Below are positions 1 to 11,376 of a stretch of 35,631 nt of DNA, in pieces (position 1 is the stretch's first letter; each line of letters opens with the position of its first letter). The DNA comes from Sphaeroforma sirkka (lineage: Eukaryota > Opisthokonta > Ichthyosporea > Ichthyophonida), in contig LUCW03000462.1 of NCBI GenBank assembly GCA_001586965.3, forward strand, positions 1 to 35,631, read 5' to 3'. The notes beneath the pieces were generated by a model that saw nothing but the letters and a program-made list of their open reading frames with translations, was not told the origin of the DNA and made no database searches. A program made the translations under genes and the position numbers.

Positions 1-722
1 ATTGAGCTGCACGTGCGGCAGACATCGTTGAGAGAACTTAGGAATGTACTACGATTACACTACAGGAACTGACCTACTGTGAAAGTAGAAGATATACACA
101 TATATATATAAATAGGTGAATGCAACTTGCTTTATCAGCTGCTGCCCTGACCTGCATTTCAGCCTCATCAGTCTAGCTAGACTCTAAAAAATACTACAGA
201 CTCATCGGTGAGAGAGCCGAGCAAATCCAGTTCTAAAAAATAAACATTCCAAAAATGAATACTTGAATTTACGAGGGAAGCTGCGAATCCCTCTGGCGTC
301 TGGAGTCCAGTCCCCAGGCCTAGGGATCAGGAGCCCAGGACTGCCTCACTCAGCCTGTCCAGGACTCCAGGCCCAGGGGACCACGACGCCGCACTTCAGT
401 CAAGTGAAGTCGTGAACAGTTCTACCTTGATGACGGGCTAAAATAAACGCCTGACTGATGTAATAAAGTAATAACCCCCAACAGCACATATATATATATA
501 AATATATTTTCGCAGTTATATCTTACAGTCCAACATTAGCTCATGAGAGATCCTTTTGCTTCACGTTTGTAAAAAAAAAAGATGCAAGAAGCGAACCAAG
601 CGGCTCCCGCTCTTCTACGAGGATGGGTGGGAAATCAGCGACTATTTGCCAATAAAGTGGCATTGTCTATGGAGGTGAGTTGTCTTCGTGTGTTTAACAT
701 TAGCCCGAGGGTATGCATTTAG
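1..722. other. No recognised gene; left-edge non-coding sequence
   Basis: I see no convincing coding region here. Positions 285-385 are locally GC-rich with several CCAGG-type direct repeats. A short AT run sits at about 486-502. Reading frames are short and not protein-like. Confidence 0.5.
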
Positions 723-764
<42 letters not shown>

Positions 765-831
765 GTATGTTTGTATGTATGTATGTATGTATGTATGTAT
801 GTATGTACGTATCTGTGTACGTATCTGTATA

Positions 832-869
<38 letters not shown>

Positions 870-872
870 ATG

Positions 873-971
<99 letters not shown>

Positions 972-1177
972 TAATATATGTATGTGAACTTCCCAGTATA
1001 CTGTATAAATAGATATATATACATATATATATATATATCCAGGGCGGATGATGATGATGACGATGACGGTCCTTATCCTAAGCGCCCAGGCTGGATTAGT
1101 ATATATATATGTGTGTGTGTTTTTCTGTACTGGTGTGTGTATGCATATATTAATCTTTGGAATTGTGTTATACATTT

Positions 1178-1260
<83 letters not shown>

Positions 1261-1261
1261 C

Positions 1262-1293
<32 letters not shown>

Positions 1294-1335
1294 ATGTGAT
1301 TGTTATTGTGTTGATTGTTGTGTGTATATATATGC

Positions 1336-1376
<41 letters not shown>

Positions 1377-1528
1377 CATATTGATGTGTGTTGCTATTGT
1401 TGTGTGTGTGTGTTATTATTTATTATTATATAGATTATTTATCAACATATATACATATATATATATGTTATTATGTATTGTGTGTGTGTGTGCGTGTTTT
1501 ATGTGTTGTGTGTATTTTATTATTTTTA

Positions 1529-1569
<41 letters not shown>

Positions 1570-1661
1570 GTATATGTATATGTATATGTATATTTATGTA
1601 CGTGTACGTGTACATATATATATATATATATATGATGTGTGTGTGTGTGTGTGTGTGTGTA
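723..1661. repeat. Compound microsatellite block: (TA)n, (TATG)n, (GT)n
   Basis: About 0.9 kb is dominated by simple repeats. (TA)n tracts lie at about 724-761, 837-861, 878-970, 1182-1253, 1264-1287, 1533-1565 and 1615-1634. A (TATG)n run lies at about 763-806, a GATGAY run at about 1045-1068, and a (GT)n run at about 1638-1660. Long open frames here translate to Tyr-Ile or Val-Cys repeats on both strands and are artefacts of the repeat. Confidence 0.95.
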
Positions 1662-2339
1662 TTTCTATTTTAAGACAACATCGAGGTTTTTATACGTTAT
1701 CTGTTTCACATGTATTATAACATATATATTTTTTTTCCTTGGAAGAAATTTGTCTGTTCTACTGAATGATATTTGACCTTTTAAATCTCGTATTAGAATA
1801 CAAAATACTTGCCATGCAAATCGGTATTGGTGAAACTTAGCAAAATGGTGTGCTCGATGCGCATCCAGCTTTTTGCCTCTTTTCGATATGGTTTAGTGTG
1901 AACGTTCATTTGTTTTAATCAAATTCCGACTATACAAGTGAGCCTTATATGTATCGACTTCAATCTTACATATCTGTATATGAGTCATGTTTCTATAACC
2001 TCTATGCGTTTGAACTCGGCTCCCTCTTCTTGTGCGTAGTCTGACGCCTGGGTGTGTCTCACACCATACTCTCTACGATAAATCTCACAGAAATCCGTTC
2101 CAGGCTTCGCATTTGTCAACAATGTCACCAACAGTGCACCTTTGTGGAAGTGGGCTCTAGCTATCGTACCCCTCACTCAGGCCGTCACTGGAGAACCTTC
2201 AGTTGATAAGTTGGACCTGAATCAGAGTTTGTCGCTGACATTCACAGGATTAGTATGGTCGTACTACGCTACTATCATTCAACCTCAGGTAATGCACGAC
2301 GTTCCCAATGCTGCGTAGCTTATCCATTGTTTTATTTGA
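1662..2339. other. No recognised gene
   Basis: AT-rich sequence. One 63-codon open frame on the minus strand (2176-1985) resembles nothing I know and has no supporting splice or repeat context, so I do not call it a gene. Confidence 0.45.
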
Positions 2340-3000
2340 ATTGAACATGTGTGTCGATTTTTGCTGCGATTTACCGGATATATCGTAGATGTTTGCTTAG
2401 AAATCTATGTCTTGGAAGAGTTCGCGTGCTTTTTCGATATATCATACGATATTGGCGTATTGTGTTAGTCTCGTAGGCTGCTACATAGATGTTTGTCTAT
2501 CACACTTGCCAGTATTATTGTGATCGACGTCTAAGCTAAGTTTCAAGGTGTGTCGCTATGATGCTCCAAATCGAGTAATTTCTATTGACAGGCTGTGTGC
2601 TATCATGGCGGTTTCTCGAGTATAATATTTCGTCGGATCTCTAGTAGGCAACGCGATCAATATCGGCTGACTTTGCACTTACATTTAAGCATAAGTTTTA
2701 GAGCGAACTACTACTGACAACTCAACATACGTCTCACTCTGAGCGATCGTGTTTGTCCTGAAAGTACTTATGGCTGCAACGTCAGGCTAATGCGTGTATC
2801 TGCGAACTAATCTTTCTCCATATATTCCTTATACTCGAAAATGTAGAATGCGGGTTCCAAGGCTCTGTGCGCTGTGAACATCGCACTACTCACGTCCAAC
2901 GGTTACAACGCCTACCGAAAGATGAAGTATGACGGCATTATATAATTCGTTCAGCACCAGAGAGCTATGTCATAAGGCAATAAATATTAATATTGGTCAT
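2340..3000 (+). repeat. Left arm of inverted flanking repeat (pairs with 21095-21765)
   Basis: Read on the plus strand, this stretch aligns along its length with the reverse complement of 21095-21765. Shared blocks include the segments around 2585-2640, 2715-2755 and 2800-2970. The match is imperfect, with many substitutions and small indels. It lies downstream of the 3' end of member 1, just as its partner lies downstream of member 2. The inverted duplication therefore includes 3' flanking DNA as well as the genes. Confidence 0.8.
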
Positions 3001-3504
3001 ATAATATCCTCTCAAAATGTTCTTTAATATGTAGCTCTTACATTCCTGCATCAGAGATTCTGCACAATGGACGAGCTGAAACATAGTTCAAACTTTTTAC
3101 TAATGGTTCTGGTGTGGCTCTCCTGTTCATCGTTACCTTCAAGTATAGTTCTAGTAACCTAAAATAATCGTGAATGCTTCTTCATCCCTTTGTGTAGTTC
3201 ACCGACACGCTCATAGCACCCTCGTAGACTCCTTGAAATGTCTAGATACTCATTCTGCGCTAAACTATATTTATACCATATTTGTTTTCGTTTTACGTCA
3301 TTGTCCAACGAACGACTGTCTTAACACGGGGGACAATTGGAGATCTTTGTTGATATATAGTTTTATATACAAACTCATACTTTGAATATCAATTGGTCCA
3401 CGTTCCTTGTTGCAACGTGGCGAATATCATTGGTACTTTTCAGCGTAAGGTAGGTTGGGAACGTATATCTCAACCCAATATTTTGTCAGCAGGGATGAAT
3501 CATC
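3001..3504. other. 3' flank of member 1, no gene seen
   Basis: Non-coding sequence between the end of detectable member 1 homology and the inverted flank repeat. No ORF or RNA was recognised. Confidence 0.4.
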
Positions 3505-4129
3505 CCACGAGATCTGCTAAGGATTTGTACGTACCCTCTGGCTTCAGCTGGTTCAGAAGTGGCTGTACCCGTTCTGCAAGCTTTTGCTTGGCCATTTCAT
3601 CCAGTTTGATCGTACCTCAGTACTTCTTCAGCTGCTGCGACCGCTCCTCACGCTTAATTTTGTAAAATACGTCTAGAGCGTTGTAAATCCTTCCCGGGTT
3701 CGGATTCTCAGGACATTTCAGTACGTGCGCATGCGTTACCCGCCCAAAGCCTTTCCAACAGAAAGCACAGAACTCGTTGCTACCACGCGGACAAGCATCA
3801 CAGGTCAACGAAAAACAATTTGTGAAAGACTCGTCAAGTACATGGCCCATTTCTGGACATCTCAGTATCAGTATCTGGTCGGCTATGTGGTGAAACTCTC
3901 GATCCTGCGCAGCTTCGCGCCCTTGTTCGATCAATAGTTCTTCGCGTACCTTGGGCTTATTTACCAGACACATGGCTTCGTCGAATACACTCTGTTCAAC
4001 ATGGGCGGCGTATACTTTAGGTTCCCACACTTTCTCACACCCATTCATCTGCATTGAACATGGAAGTAGCCCAGCATTCCTAGTGATAAAGCTCGAGTTA
4101 GTCAGGTCAAATCGCAACCAGTCGTTCAC

Positions 4130-4285
4130 ACAGCCGTTGCATGTCACGTGTCCAATGCGACACATCAGACTCTCCGCTGTAATATATGCTTCACAGCAAA
4201 TCCCACACAGCCGTTGCATGTCACGTGTCCATTGCGACACATCAGACTCTCCGCTGTAACATATGCTTCACAGCAAATCCCACAC
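4130..4285 (-). repeat. 77-bp tandem duplication across the RING start
   Basis: Two near-identical 77-bp units lie side by side, each containing the first RING cysteines. Since 77 is not a multiple of 3, the duplication shifts the frame. Member 2 has only one unit, so this arose in member 1 after the copies separated. Confidence 0.9.
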
Positions 4286-4289
4286 AGCC

Positions 4290-4395
4290 GAGCACTCTGC
4301 TCATCAAACATTGGCATAGCTGTCACTTCAGGCAGTGTTGGCGAGCACTCTGCTTATCAAACATTGGCATAGCTGACACTTCAGGCAGTGTTGGA
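4290..4395 (-). repeat. 53-bp tandem duplication at the kinase-RING junction
   Basis: Two adjacent 53-bp units (starting at 4291 and 4344) repeat the segment that encodes the end of the kinase C-lobe (EVSAMPMFD). Because 53 is not a multiple of 3, the frame is shifted. Member 2 has a single unit. Confidence 0.9.
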
Positions 4396-4622
4396 CGCTC
4401 AGTTGGTCTCTCTTTTGTCATTTGGGCAACGAGTGTGGTGACTGCCGTATCAGCACTGAATAGTTCTTTCAGCACCAGGCCGAGTGAATATACATCTGCA
4501 CTCTTGTCAAACCTGCTCACCAATCTGCAGCGTATCTCGGGTGCTTTATATTTGCGCGTCACTCCTGCAGTCGTTATAGTACAGTCTGCGTCGCGCACAT
4601 CGTTAAAGTCACCCAGCACAGT

Positions 4623-4947
4623 CTGTACATAGAAATCCAGAGCATAGTAAATACAGCTGCTGGTTTTGATTACTGCGTTGGTGTGAATGGCGATAAAAGA
4701 GGTACCAGCCAATATTAGTTACAGCATCCTTGGATAAGCCTCTCGTGAAGATGAATGCGTTGTGGTGAACAGATCGGATGTATATGATACAATAAAAGCG
4801 AGAATCATTGAAAGCTTCTAAATATATAATAATTGACCATGGAGACCATATCAGCCTACATAAAGTATATGCGGACTTTTCTACAGGTGGCCCCAAAAAG
4901 GAACAAGAATTAGCTGCAAACTAGCTTTTGAGCTTCGTATTGCTCAC
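4623..4947 (-). other. Intron inside the kinase domain of member 1
   Basis: The donor GTGAGC starts at 4947, directly after the codons for the catalytic loop and a Lys-Leu-Glu. The acceptor TACAG ends at 4623, directly before the DFG-equivalent exon. Member 2 has the same donor (19396) and acceptor (19748), so the intron predates the duplication. Joining the exons keeps the frame between the HCDLKPEN loop and the DFN motif. Confidence 0.8.
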
Positions 4948-6605
4948 CTCTAATTTCGACGTCAAGAATATGTTCTCGGGCTTCAAGTCGCAGTGCACAA
5001 TGTCCCGAGTGTGCAAGCTCCCGATTGCAGCTACCACTTGATGCGCTATCCGTAGGCACAACTTTGGATCTCTCTTTGGGTGACCATTTATCCATGCCGC
5101 AAGATCACCGCCACTGTAGTAGTGTATGAGCACGTGCCCTCACTGATCCTCAGTAAACACCCCACTGATGGGTATGATATTAATCACTCCCCGCAGTGCA
5201 CCCAGTTTACTACACGTCCTCATGAAGTGCGAGAAGTGTGAGCTGGTCGTGAAGCTGTAGGACTTCAGTACTATGTGCTTGCCCTCAAAGTCGGTGGCGA
5301 GTCTCACGGGCCGACCCTTCTTGTCTGAAAGCAACCTCACAAGTTGATAGATATCGACACTTTCGTCTCTACGTAAAATCTCCTGTGCCGCACACTCCAG
5401 CTCGTATTTCCCAGTGAAGGTTGATCGCACGTTGGCGTTTTGCAGCAGTTCAGGATAGTGTGTACCTGCAAACTGCAACCAGGCAGCCACTTCTTGACCA
5501 ACAGCTCTCTCTCGCCTCCGAGTGTTTTGCTGCCACACACCCAACTCTTCGCGCAGTCTTGCTTCCTCAATCTCGTTATCAGCCAGCACTATATGCGCAT
5601 CCCATCGCTTTCGCACAGGCGTGTTGTTTGTACATTCTTATCGTAGTGTTTCAACCTCCATTGCATCCGGAACCTTCAACCCAGCGCTCAACAAGACGCG
5701 TCGCTCAACAAAGCATCGGTACGAGGCATCCATTTTAATGCTTTGCCTCACCAGTGTGTCCAAAGCCGTCTCCAATCTGACACAAAATCTAAATAGTATG
5801 GAAGCCTTGGTCACATTTTCTGCGCTATCCTTTTTAAAATGCCAACTCCTCTACGAGACCAGCAACGCACAGTTCAAGGCATCTCTGTTTACTTATCTCG
5901 TCGGCAGACTCGCACTCATACCCTCGGAATAACATACCCGCAAACATCTTTTGCGCATTGTCTGCGACCATATCACACGTTTTTTTTTCTTTGAGAGGTG
6001 TTATGGCCAAGGACAGCGGCAAAGGTCTCCCCTGCGATGCATGCGTCCTTGCATAGCCTGCACAAATCTTCGTCGTCTCTTACATACTGTGGCTCCAAAT
6101 TTGGCACAGGTGGCCGTGTGCGTAGTTTGCTGAGTGCCTCAGCTGCACGCACGCCGATCTCTGGCCGAGGTTCAATTGGATTGTTTTGCAGTGCAGTCTC
6201 AATCTGGGCAAGACAACGCTGTCGCATACAGTTGCGCTCAGAGATAACGTCAGACACCGTTTCCTTCCCACTGCGAATTTGTGTTTGCAAAGTGTCAAAA
6301 GTTGCTAAGGCTGTCTCGGCCCTTTTGAGATCATCTCGCTCTCCCCAAGTCACTGCACCTATCCGAACATCGCGCAATACGGCGCAGCATTCCATCACCA
6401 ACTCAATGACTGGTTCCCGTATTTGTCGTACTTGCAAGATGTGCTTATAACACGCATCTGCATTAACGATGTAGGCAAGGAAATTCTTGCTACCGGTTGG
6501 GATACTGTCAGGGATAGCTAGCTTAAACTCTGGCGTTGCCAGTGCGATGCTGTCCATCCGCGCGACTCGAATGCAGTCTGCGAACCTCGAAACAGTCACC
6601 AGGTA
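4948..6605 (-). pseudogene. Member 1 exon: helical region plus kinase N-lobe and catalytic loop
   Basis: The exon begins at 6605 in phase 0 after the linker exon. The first 200 or so codons (to 5973) are charged, probably alpha-helical sequence with the well-conserved block REPVIELVMECCAVLRDV, which recurs in members 2 and 3. I do not recognise this helical domain. A frameshift at a nine-A run (about 5977) and another at a four-T run (about 5833) move the frame. A TAA lies at 5640-5638. The kinase part carries HIVLKSY (beta-3 Lys), YYSGGDLAAW (hinge region) and DIVHCDLKPEN (catalytic loop with Asp, Lys and Asn). No glycine-rich loop is evident. TGA at 5142-5140 separates N-lobe and C-lobe in frame. 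Confidence 0.75.
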
Positions 6606-6795
6606 ATGTGTAAAAAAATAGGTGAATGTACGTGCAAGTGGATTGAGTGCATAGCCTGTTAATATTGTACGCTAGACGAACACGTATACTTTTTACTTTT
6701 TTACTAAAGCACCATCTTGGCCGTCTGCTTGACAACAACAACGGCCACGAGACTCATGATACTGAGTAATATGAAAACACTTGAATATTTCATAC

Positions 6796-6873
6796 CCTTC
6801 TTTCTTCTATTGCTCTCCGTAGACATGTCTTGACTTCATCGCTGGGGCACATTTGCATTGGATTCCTCCCATT
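6796..6873 (-). CDS. Member 1 linker exon (26 codons, final half ankyrin repeat)
   Basis: A 78-bp exon between a GTAG acceptor and a GTATGA donor. It encodes a short module with CPSDEVKT and RRAIEERR. The same 78-bp exon in the same phase exists in member 2 (17373-17450) and member 3 (27069-27146). The start resembles the N-G-x-T-P opening of an ankyrin repeat and the rest is helical, so it may be a capping half-repeat leading into the helical region. Confidence 0.65.
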
Positions 6874-7427
6874 CTACACTCACATCGAAAACGGATGCCA
6901 GACAAAAATGTCAAGTCCTGCCCAAAAACGCCCAGCTGAAAGCCTATAGTTCAGATCAGCTAAGGCAAACCCCCAAAAAGGTTTTATACTATATTTCATT
7001 TCTACACGAAAGCTTCTAAGCTATCAGAAAACCACAACGACCCATTGTCCAATATGTTATAAACCTTTATAACTCTTCAGATCACCTGAAAGAACTGGAT
7101 TTTGTCCGCTTTCGCACTAATATAGAGTTTCTTCGGGTAACTCTTGCAGACAACTGAAATTAACATCCAGTCTCATCAGGCTATACGTTTTGCAGGAGCG
7201 AAGCCTTGTTTGTTGTACATTATAAAGTACTCAAGCTAATATATATACATGCGTGATGACTTTTCGTATTTCAAGCACAAGGCATAGAATGGGCGACAAA
7301 TGTTTTGTCTCCATTAAAGATGTCCTCCAACACTGGGCAGAAGCAAAGAAACAATATAAGAAAATAGACGATTCACCATCAAATGTAGGACGAGATCACC
7401 TACAAAGCACCAAACTAGACCACTCAC

Positions 7428-7514
7428 TGCTGTTTTCACCTCTGTCAGCCCCACTTTCAACCAGCATTTGCCTAATCCTTCGCAGCAGGCAATGTGAAGT
7501 GGCGTCGTTATTTG
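7428..7514 (-). pseudogene. Member 1 ankyrin exon with frame slip
   Basis: Between a CTGTAG acceptor and a GTGAGT donor, the frame starting at 7514 gives TTPLHIACCEG, a typical ankyrin helix-1 motif. Another frame downstream gives MLVESGAD, a typical helix-2 and turn. The two halves are out of frame, so a small indel broke the repeat. The homologous exon in member 3 is 26476-26566. Confidence 0.65.
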
Positions 7515-8585
7515 CTACAGAGTACGATGCAAAACCATGTCACGAATATTCAACATCACTGGGACCAGGAACATCACCCTATCCTCGTTAAAAACAATCC
7601 TATGATAGGCGTTCTACAGAGAATCTTTTTGAAAGTTTTTATACTTTCCAGCTCTCGCCTTGCTTTTGAGTGCGAATACACAATCGTACCCTACTGACGT
7701 GCCGTTTTTGAGACGATACGACTCCAGGTATCAGCCATTGTCGATAGTACGAACCACAGCCAAGACTGTTAATATTATATCTCGCTTTTACCGAAATCTA
7801 AAACACCAAAGCAGCGAATCGAAGTATCACAGCACATACTCATAATCCATCAATACGCCACATGCTAAAGATTTCCACCTGTTTAGGTTCAGCTCATTTG
7901 GTTGCACTAAATGTCATTTATTTCAGCGATATACACAACTTGGATCGCTAGTATCACGAGATCTCAATTACTGAGCCAAATGCGACCCAAAGCACAGCAT
8001 GAAAATTAGGAGCTGCACCAAAAATGGGCAGATCAATGCGACCATTGTTGTGACTTTATCAGTACAATATTTGCGAATGATTTGGAACTATATAATTTTA
8101 TACGAACTTGAGTCTTTTTCACAGTTGCAAATAAACGATCAAGACAGCTGCCAGTACCCATGATAGCTGCACGCGTAGGAGTGTTATGTATCTTCTTGCC
8201 ATGTACACATATATATATCGACATCACACTGTGAGTATTAGAGGTTAGCGGTCAATTATAGCCGGTGCAAATTCGCCACATGCATGTAACCTAGGACTAT
8301 CATCCGCGTACACTGACTCGTAAACATTGAGACAGCGATCGACCACCTTTACCTAATACCACTTCTTCTACAGCAGTGTCAGATGTATCTATAACGAATC
8401 TATAAACCACAGAGCGACTGAAATTGCAGACGAATGTTTAGCACAACCTTTTATCCGGCAAGAAGCCATGTAGCAACCGGACTGGAGGCAAGAACCCAAA
8501 ACGCTATGATCTACAGTTAATCATCATATATCGTGATATATAAAATTTGACAACAATCACACTCGCTGCCGGTTTTGGGGCCTAC
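7515..8585 (-). other. Long intron of member 1, homologous to member 3 sequence
   Basis: No coding signal. The stretch 7660-8330 aligns in reverse complement with 23660-24262, including blocks around 7900-7980 and 8155-8300. This shows that member 3 derives from the same gene, introns included. Confidence 0.65.
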
Positions 8586-8690
8586 CAAGTTTTCTGCCTG
8601 AATATTGGCACCGCTACCAAGCAGTAGTTCCAAGATCCCAGTGTTTGCGAGGTTTTTGTAACAGTTGAAGTGAAGTGGAGTTTCTCCATA
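8586..8690 (-). CDS. Member 1 ankyrin-repeat exon (35 codons)
   Basis: A 105-bp open exon after a TTCCAG acceptor, ending at a GTAGGC donor. It encodes YGETPLHFNCYKN, then ILELLLGSGANIQAEN: the TPLH helix, the LL...GAN turn and the hairpin expected of one ankyrin repeat. The member 2 counterpart is 15638-15741. Confidence 0.8.
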
Positions 8691-8774
8691 CTGGAAGCGG
8701 AAGATACAAACACAAGCAAACGTCTTGGCGTCACTTACTTCGGATAAAACTAGTGCGAACATACATACATATAC

Positions 8775-8994
<220 letters not shown>

Positions 8995-9607
8995 CATATA
9001 TTCTGACCTCAGCGTAAATGTGCCGGCGATGCTGCGAATACTTGCTTATCTATTGTACACAACTCAAACAATTTATTCAAATAAAACGATGGCTAGTACT
9101 GCCGGGCAAGTGGCAAGCTCAGTCTGTTGTGCGCATACTATAGTCGAGTATCAATCAGTAACCACATCGGAATCAAAAAATTTACAAGACTCAGTACCTA
9201 ACGTCAATGTTGTGAAGATATTGAAAGTATAACACAACCGCAGAACGCCTTCAGTTCAAGACAAATAGGCTTATAGCCGCAATTTCTCGCGCAAGAATCA
9301 GTGAGAAACTTGTACGTACGGACGAGTGTCTAAACGAACTGTATATAATATGTAGCTTAGGAGTGTTCGACAGGCGATCAGCACAGTCGTAACAAAACAC
9401 ACAAGCCATCGTACAGGAGTGCTGTTAAGTCCATTTCTCATTTAGTCCAGCGATTTATGAAGCTCAGTATGCATTCAGGAAACATTCATATGCGCTTCTG
9501 TGTACGTATACTTAAAACAACTTAACCACTAAGTGTGGCATTAACAATTTGTGCACTAAACACTCTACAACACAGCGCCACAATATACGACAACGTAGTT
9601 TACTCAC

Positions 9608-9706
9608 ATCATCTCTCGCCTCTATATCAGCGCCATTGTCGAGTAGTTGTCTGACAACGGGTTCGTGTCCGGATAAGCAAGCGTTGTGAAGTGTAATACG
9701 GCCTCG
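9608..9706 (-). CDS. Member 1 ankyrin-repeat exon, exactly 33 codons
   Basis: A 99-bp phase-0 exon between an ATTCAG acceptor and a GTGAGT donor. It encodes one repeat: ITLHNACLSGHEPVVRQLL then DNGADIEARD. The length equals the canonical 33-residue ankyrin unit. Its twin is 10496-10398 in the upstream duplicate unit. Confidence 0.85.
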
Positions 9707-10397
9707 CTGAATATATGTGATTAGAACCACGTAAGCCAGAATATTCCTGTCTACAAAAGTTCATCCGGTACAAATCCCGAGCAAGGGCTTACAAATGTAC
9801 ATCCAGCCAGACTCGGACAAAGGGCAAAGATACTATACACATAGTCGCTATCATCTATAGTAGTTTCCCGGTGAAAGGCAGAAGTTCGCTGCGCATGATC
9901 AATAGTCAATCGGTGGACGACAAAGACTTGTGATTTCTTAAATTATAAAGGACAGTTGTTACATTGAGGGAGCATATTCGTATTAGAGACGCCAGTGAAG
10001 ATTGTTCAAGCATGTCAATGGTAATAATTTTTTTAAATAATGTTACCGAGGTTTGATTGGAAAAATACACGACCGACAGGGAAAGAGATTACATGAAGCA
10101 GAAGTGCATATGATATGAAGCTTGACGTGTTCGACATTCGCAGTGGCAATCAGCTCAGTCCCAACAAAACACCCAAGTCATCACACGGGCGATGAGAGCT
10201 CTGAAGGATATATCACGTTGAGACCAGCAATTTATGAAGCTCAATGTCTGTCCAGGATTCAACCAAGTTATCCTCTGCGCACGGATACCTCCAACAAAGA
10301 ACCCTTAAGTGTGGCGCACAAAAATACCGGACAACGATTCGTGCACCAAACACTCTATAACACAGCGCCACAATATACGACCACGTAGTTTACTCGC

Positions 10398-10496
10398 ATC
10401 ATTTCTCGCCTTCATATCAGCGCCATTGTCAAGCAGTAGTCTGACAACGGATTCATGCCCGTAGAAGCTAGCGTAGTGGGAGGGAGTACAGCGCCC
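10398..10496 (-). CDS. Member 1 ankyrin-repeat exon, exactly 33 codons, GC donor
   Basis: A 99-bp phase-0 exon after a CATTCAG acceptor, encoding one repeat with YGHESVVRLLLDNGADMKAR. The TPLH position reads TPSH. The donor is GCGAGT where the twin exon has GTGAGT, so it is either a rare GC-AG intron or a decayed site. Confidence 0.8.
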
Positions 10497-11039
10497 CTGA
10501 ATGTACAGAATTGCAACCATTTAAACCATTATATTCCTGTCAACAACACTTCCGTCCGGTATAAATCACGAACAAAGGTGCACAAATATACATCCAGCTA
10601 GATGCAGTAAAACCGCAAAGATGCTTGTGTTCACATGCTCGAAATTATTAGTAGCGGTTTACCGCAGAAAGATGGGATATCGCTGCGCATGATCAATAGT
10701 TTGCCGGAGAACGACACGAACTTATGTATTCTCAAAATATAGAGAGCAACGGCTACATAGAGGGAGCATATGCGTATGAGGGAGCATATGCGGATGAGGG
10801 ATGCCGTTTAAGAGTATGATATGTAGTCGTCGATAGTAGTTACTTTCTAAAAATAATGTTACGGAGGTTTAATTGGATAAATACACAACTGACAGGGTAA
10901 AACCACATGCCGAAGCATCTGACTCCGCCATTCCGTGACAATGTTACTCACAGTATAGTGCAATTTAGCTCCCACAGTGCATGTAGCTCTGTATATATAT
11001 CACATTGAGCACATATAGTACTAAATACCAGATATACTC

Positions 11040-11262
11040 ATTGACATTTATATACCAGAATAATATACATTCCTATTTTACAACCTAAAAGTACTAATAA
11101 AGTAATAATAGAATACTAATAGAGTACGTACCTCTCAGTATAACATACATTACCACCATACAACCTAAACATACTAATGTATTACTAATAGAGTAGATAA
11201 ATTTCAGAATAACATACATTGCCGCCTTACAACCTAAACATGATAACATAGAATGTACATCT
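11040..11262. repeat. Degenerate tandem repeat in a member 1 intron
   Basis: Three imperfect units (about 11053-11130, 11136-11200 and 11204-11262) share the order ATAYATT, then TACAACCTAAA, then ACTAATAGAGTA-like sequence. Unit spacing is about 70-85 bp. No coding content. Confidence 0.65.
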
Positions 11263-11275
11263 CAAATTGACATAC

Positions 11276-11374
11276 CTTACAACAGGCTTCGGTGTCTGCT
11301 TTCCAGTCGAGCAGCAACTGTACGACCTTCACCGATCCCCCCTGGCAAGCATCGTGCAGCGGACGTTTCTTGCA
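11276..11374 (-). CDS. Member 1 ankyrin-repeat exon, exactly 33 codons
   Basis: After a TGTCAG acceptor the frame encodes KKRPLHDACQGG then VKVVQLLLDWKADTEA. Using the GTATGT donor at 11275 gives 99 bp, or 33 codons in phase 0. An alternative GTAAGG donor five bases earlier would break phase. The member 2 counterpart is 14529-14621. Confidence 0.75.
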
Positions 11375-11376
11375 CT

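Larger units (their letters stand above)
3505..4622 (-). pseudogene. Member 1 last exon: kinase C-lobe plus RING/RBR-like zinc domain
   Basis: The exon follows a TACAG acceptor at 4627-4623. It opens with VLGDFNDVRDADC (DFG-loop position, DFN here), then TRKYKAPEI (the APE motif) and DVYSLGLVLKELF (the helix-F Asp region), which are kinase C-lobe landmarks. A RING-like block follows, CGICCEAY...LMCRIGHVTCNGC, and about 110 residues later a second cysteine block, NCFSLTCDACPRG...EFCAFCW, that fits the IBR/RING2 style of RBR E3 ligases. The RING start is disrupted by two tandem duplications. A TGA at 3619-3617 ends the frame where member 4 has TGT (Cys). About 35 further codons with obvious homology to member 4 follow the TGA, so the ancestral C-terminus lay near 3505. 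Confidence 0.75.
9340..10905 (-). repeat. Tandem duplication (about 0.78 kb unit) carrying one ankyrin exon each
   Basis: Two adjacent units, roughly 9340-10120 and 10125-10905, match in order along their length, in intron as well as exon. Landmarks are the exon ends near 9608 and 10398, the block at 9885-9995 versus 10680-10770, and the block at 10025-10080 versus 10845-10900. The repeat therefore grew by duplicating an exon with its introns. Member 2 shows no equivalent pair in its shorter intron (14622-15637). Confidence 0.75.

Noticed and set aside
642..1720. Long open frames on both strands of Tyr-Ile and Val-Cys repeats
   Set aside because: They are translations of (TA)n and (GT)n microsatellites with no other protein features.
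1985..2176. Small protein gene on the minus strand
   Set aside because: 63 codons, no homologous copy at the expected place, no recognised motif, no splice context.
5421..6450. Plus-strand ORFs of 105-150 codons
   Set aside because: Antisense shadows of the member 1 helical and kinase exon.
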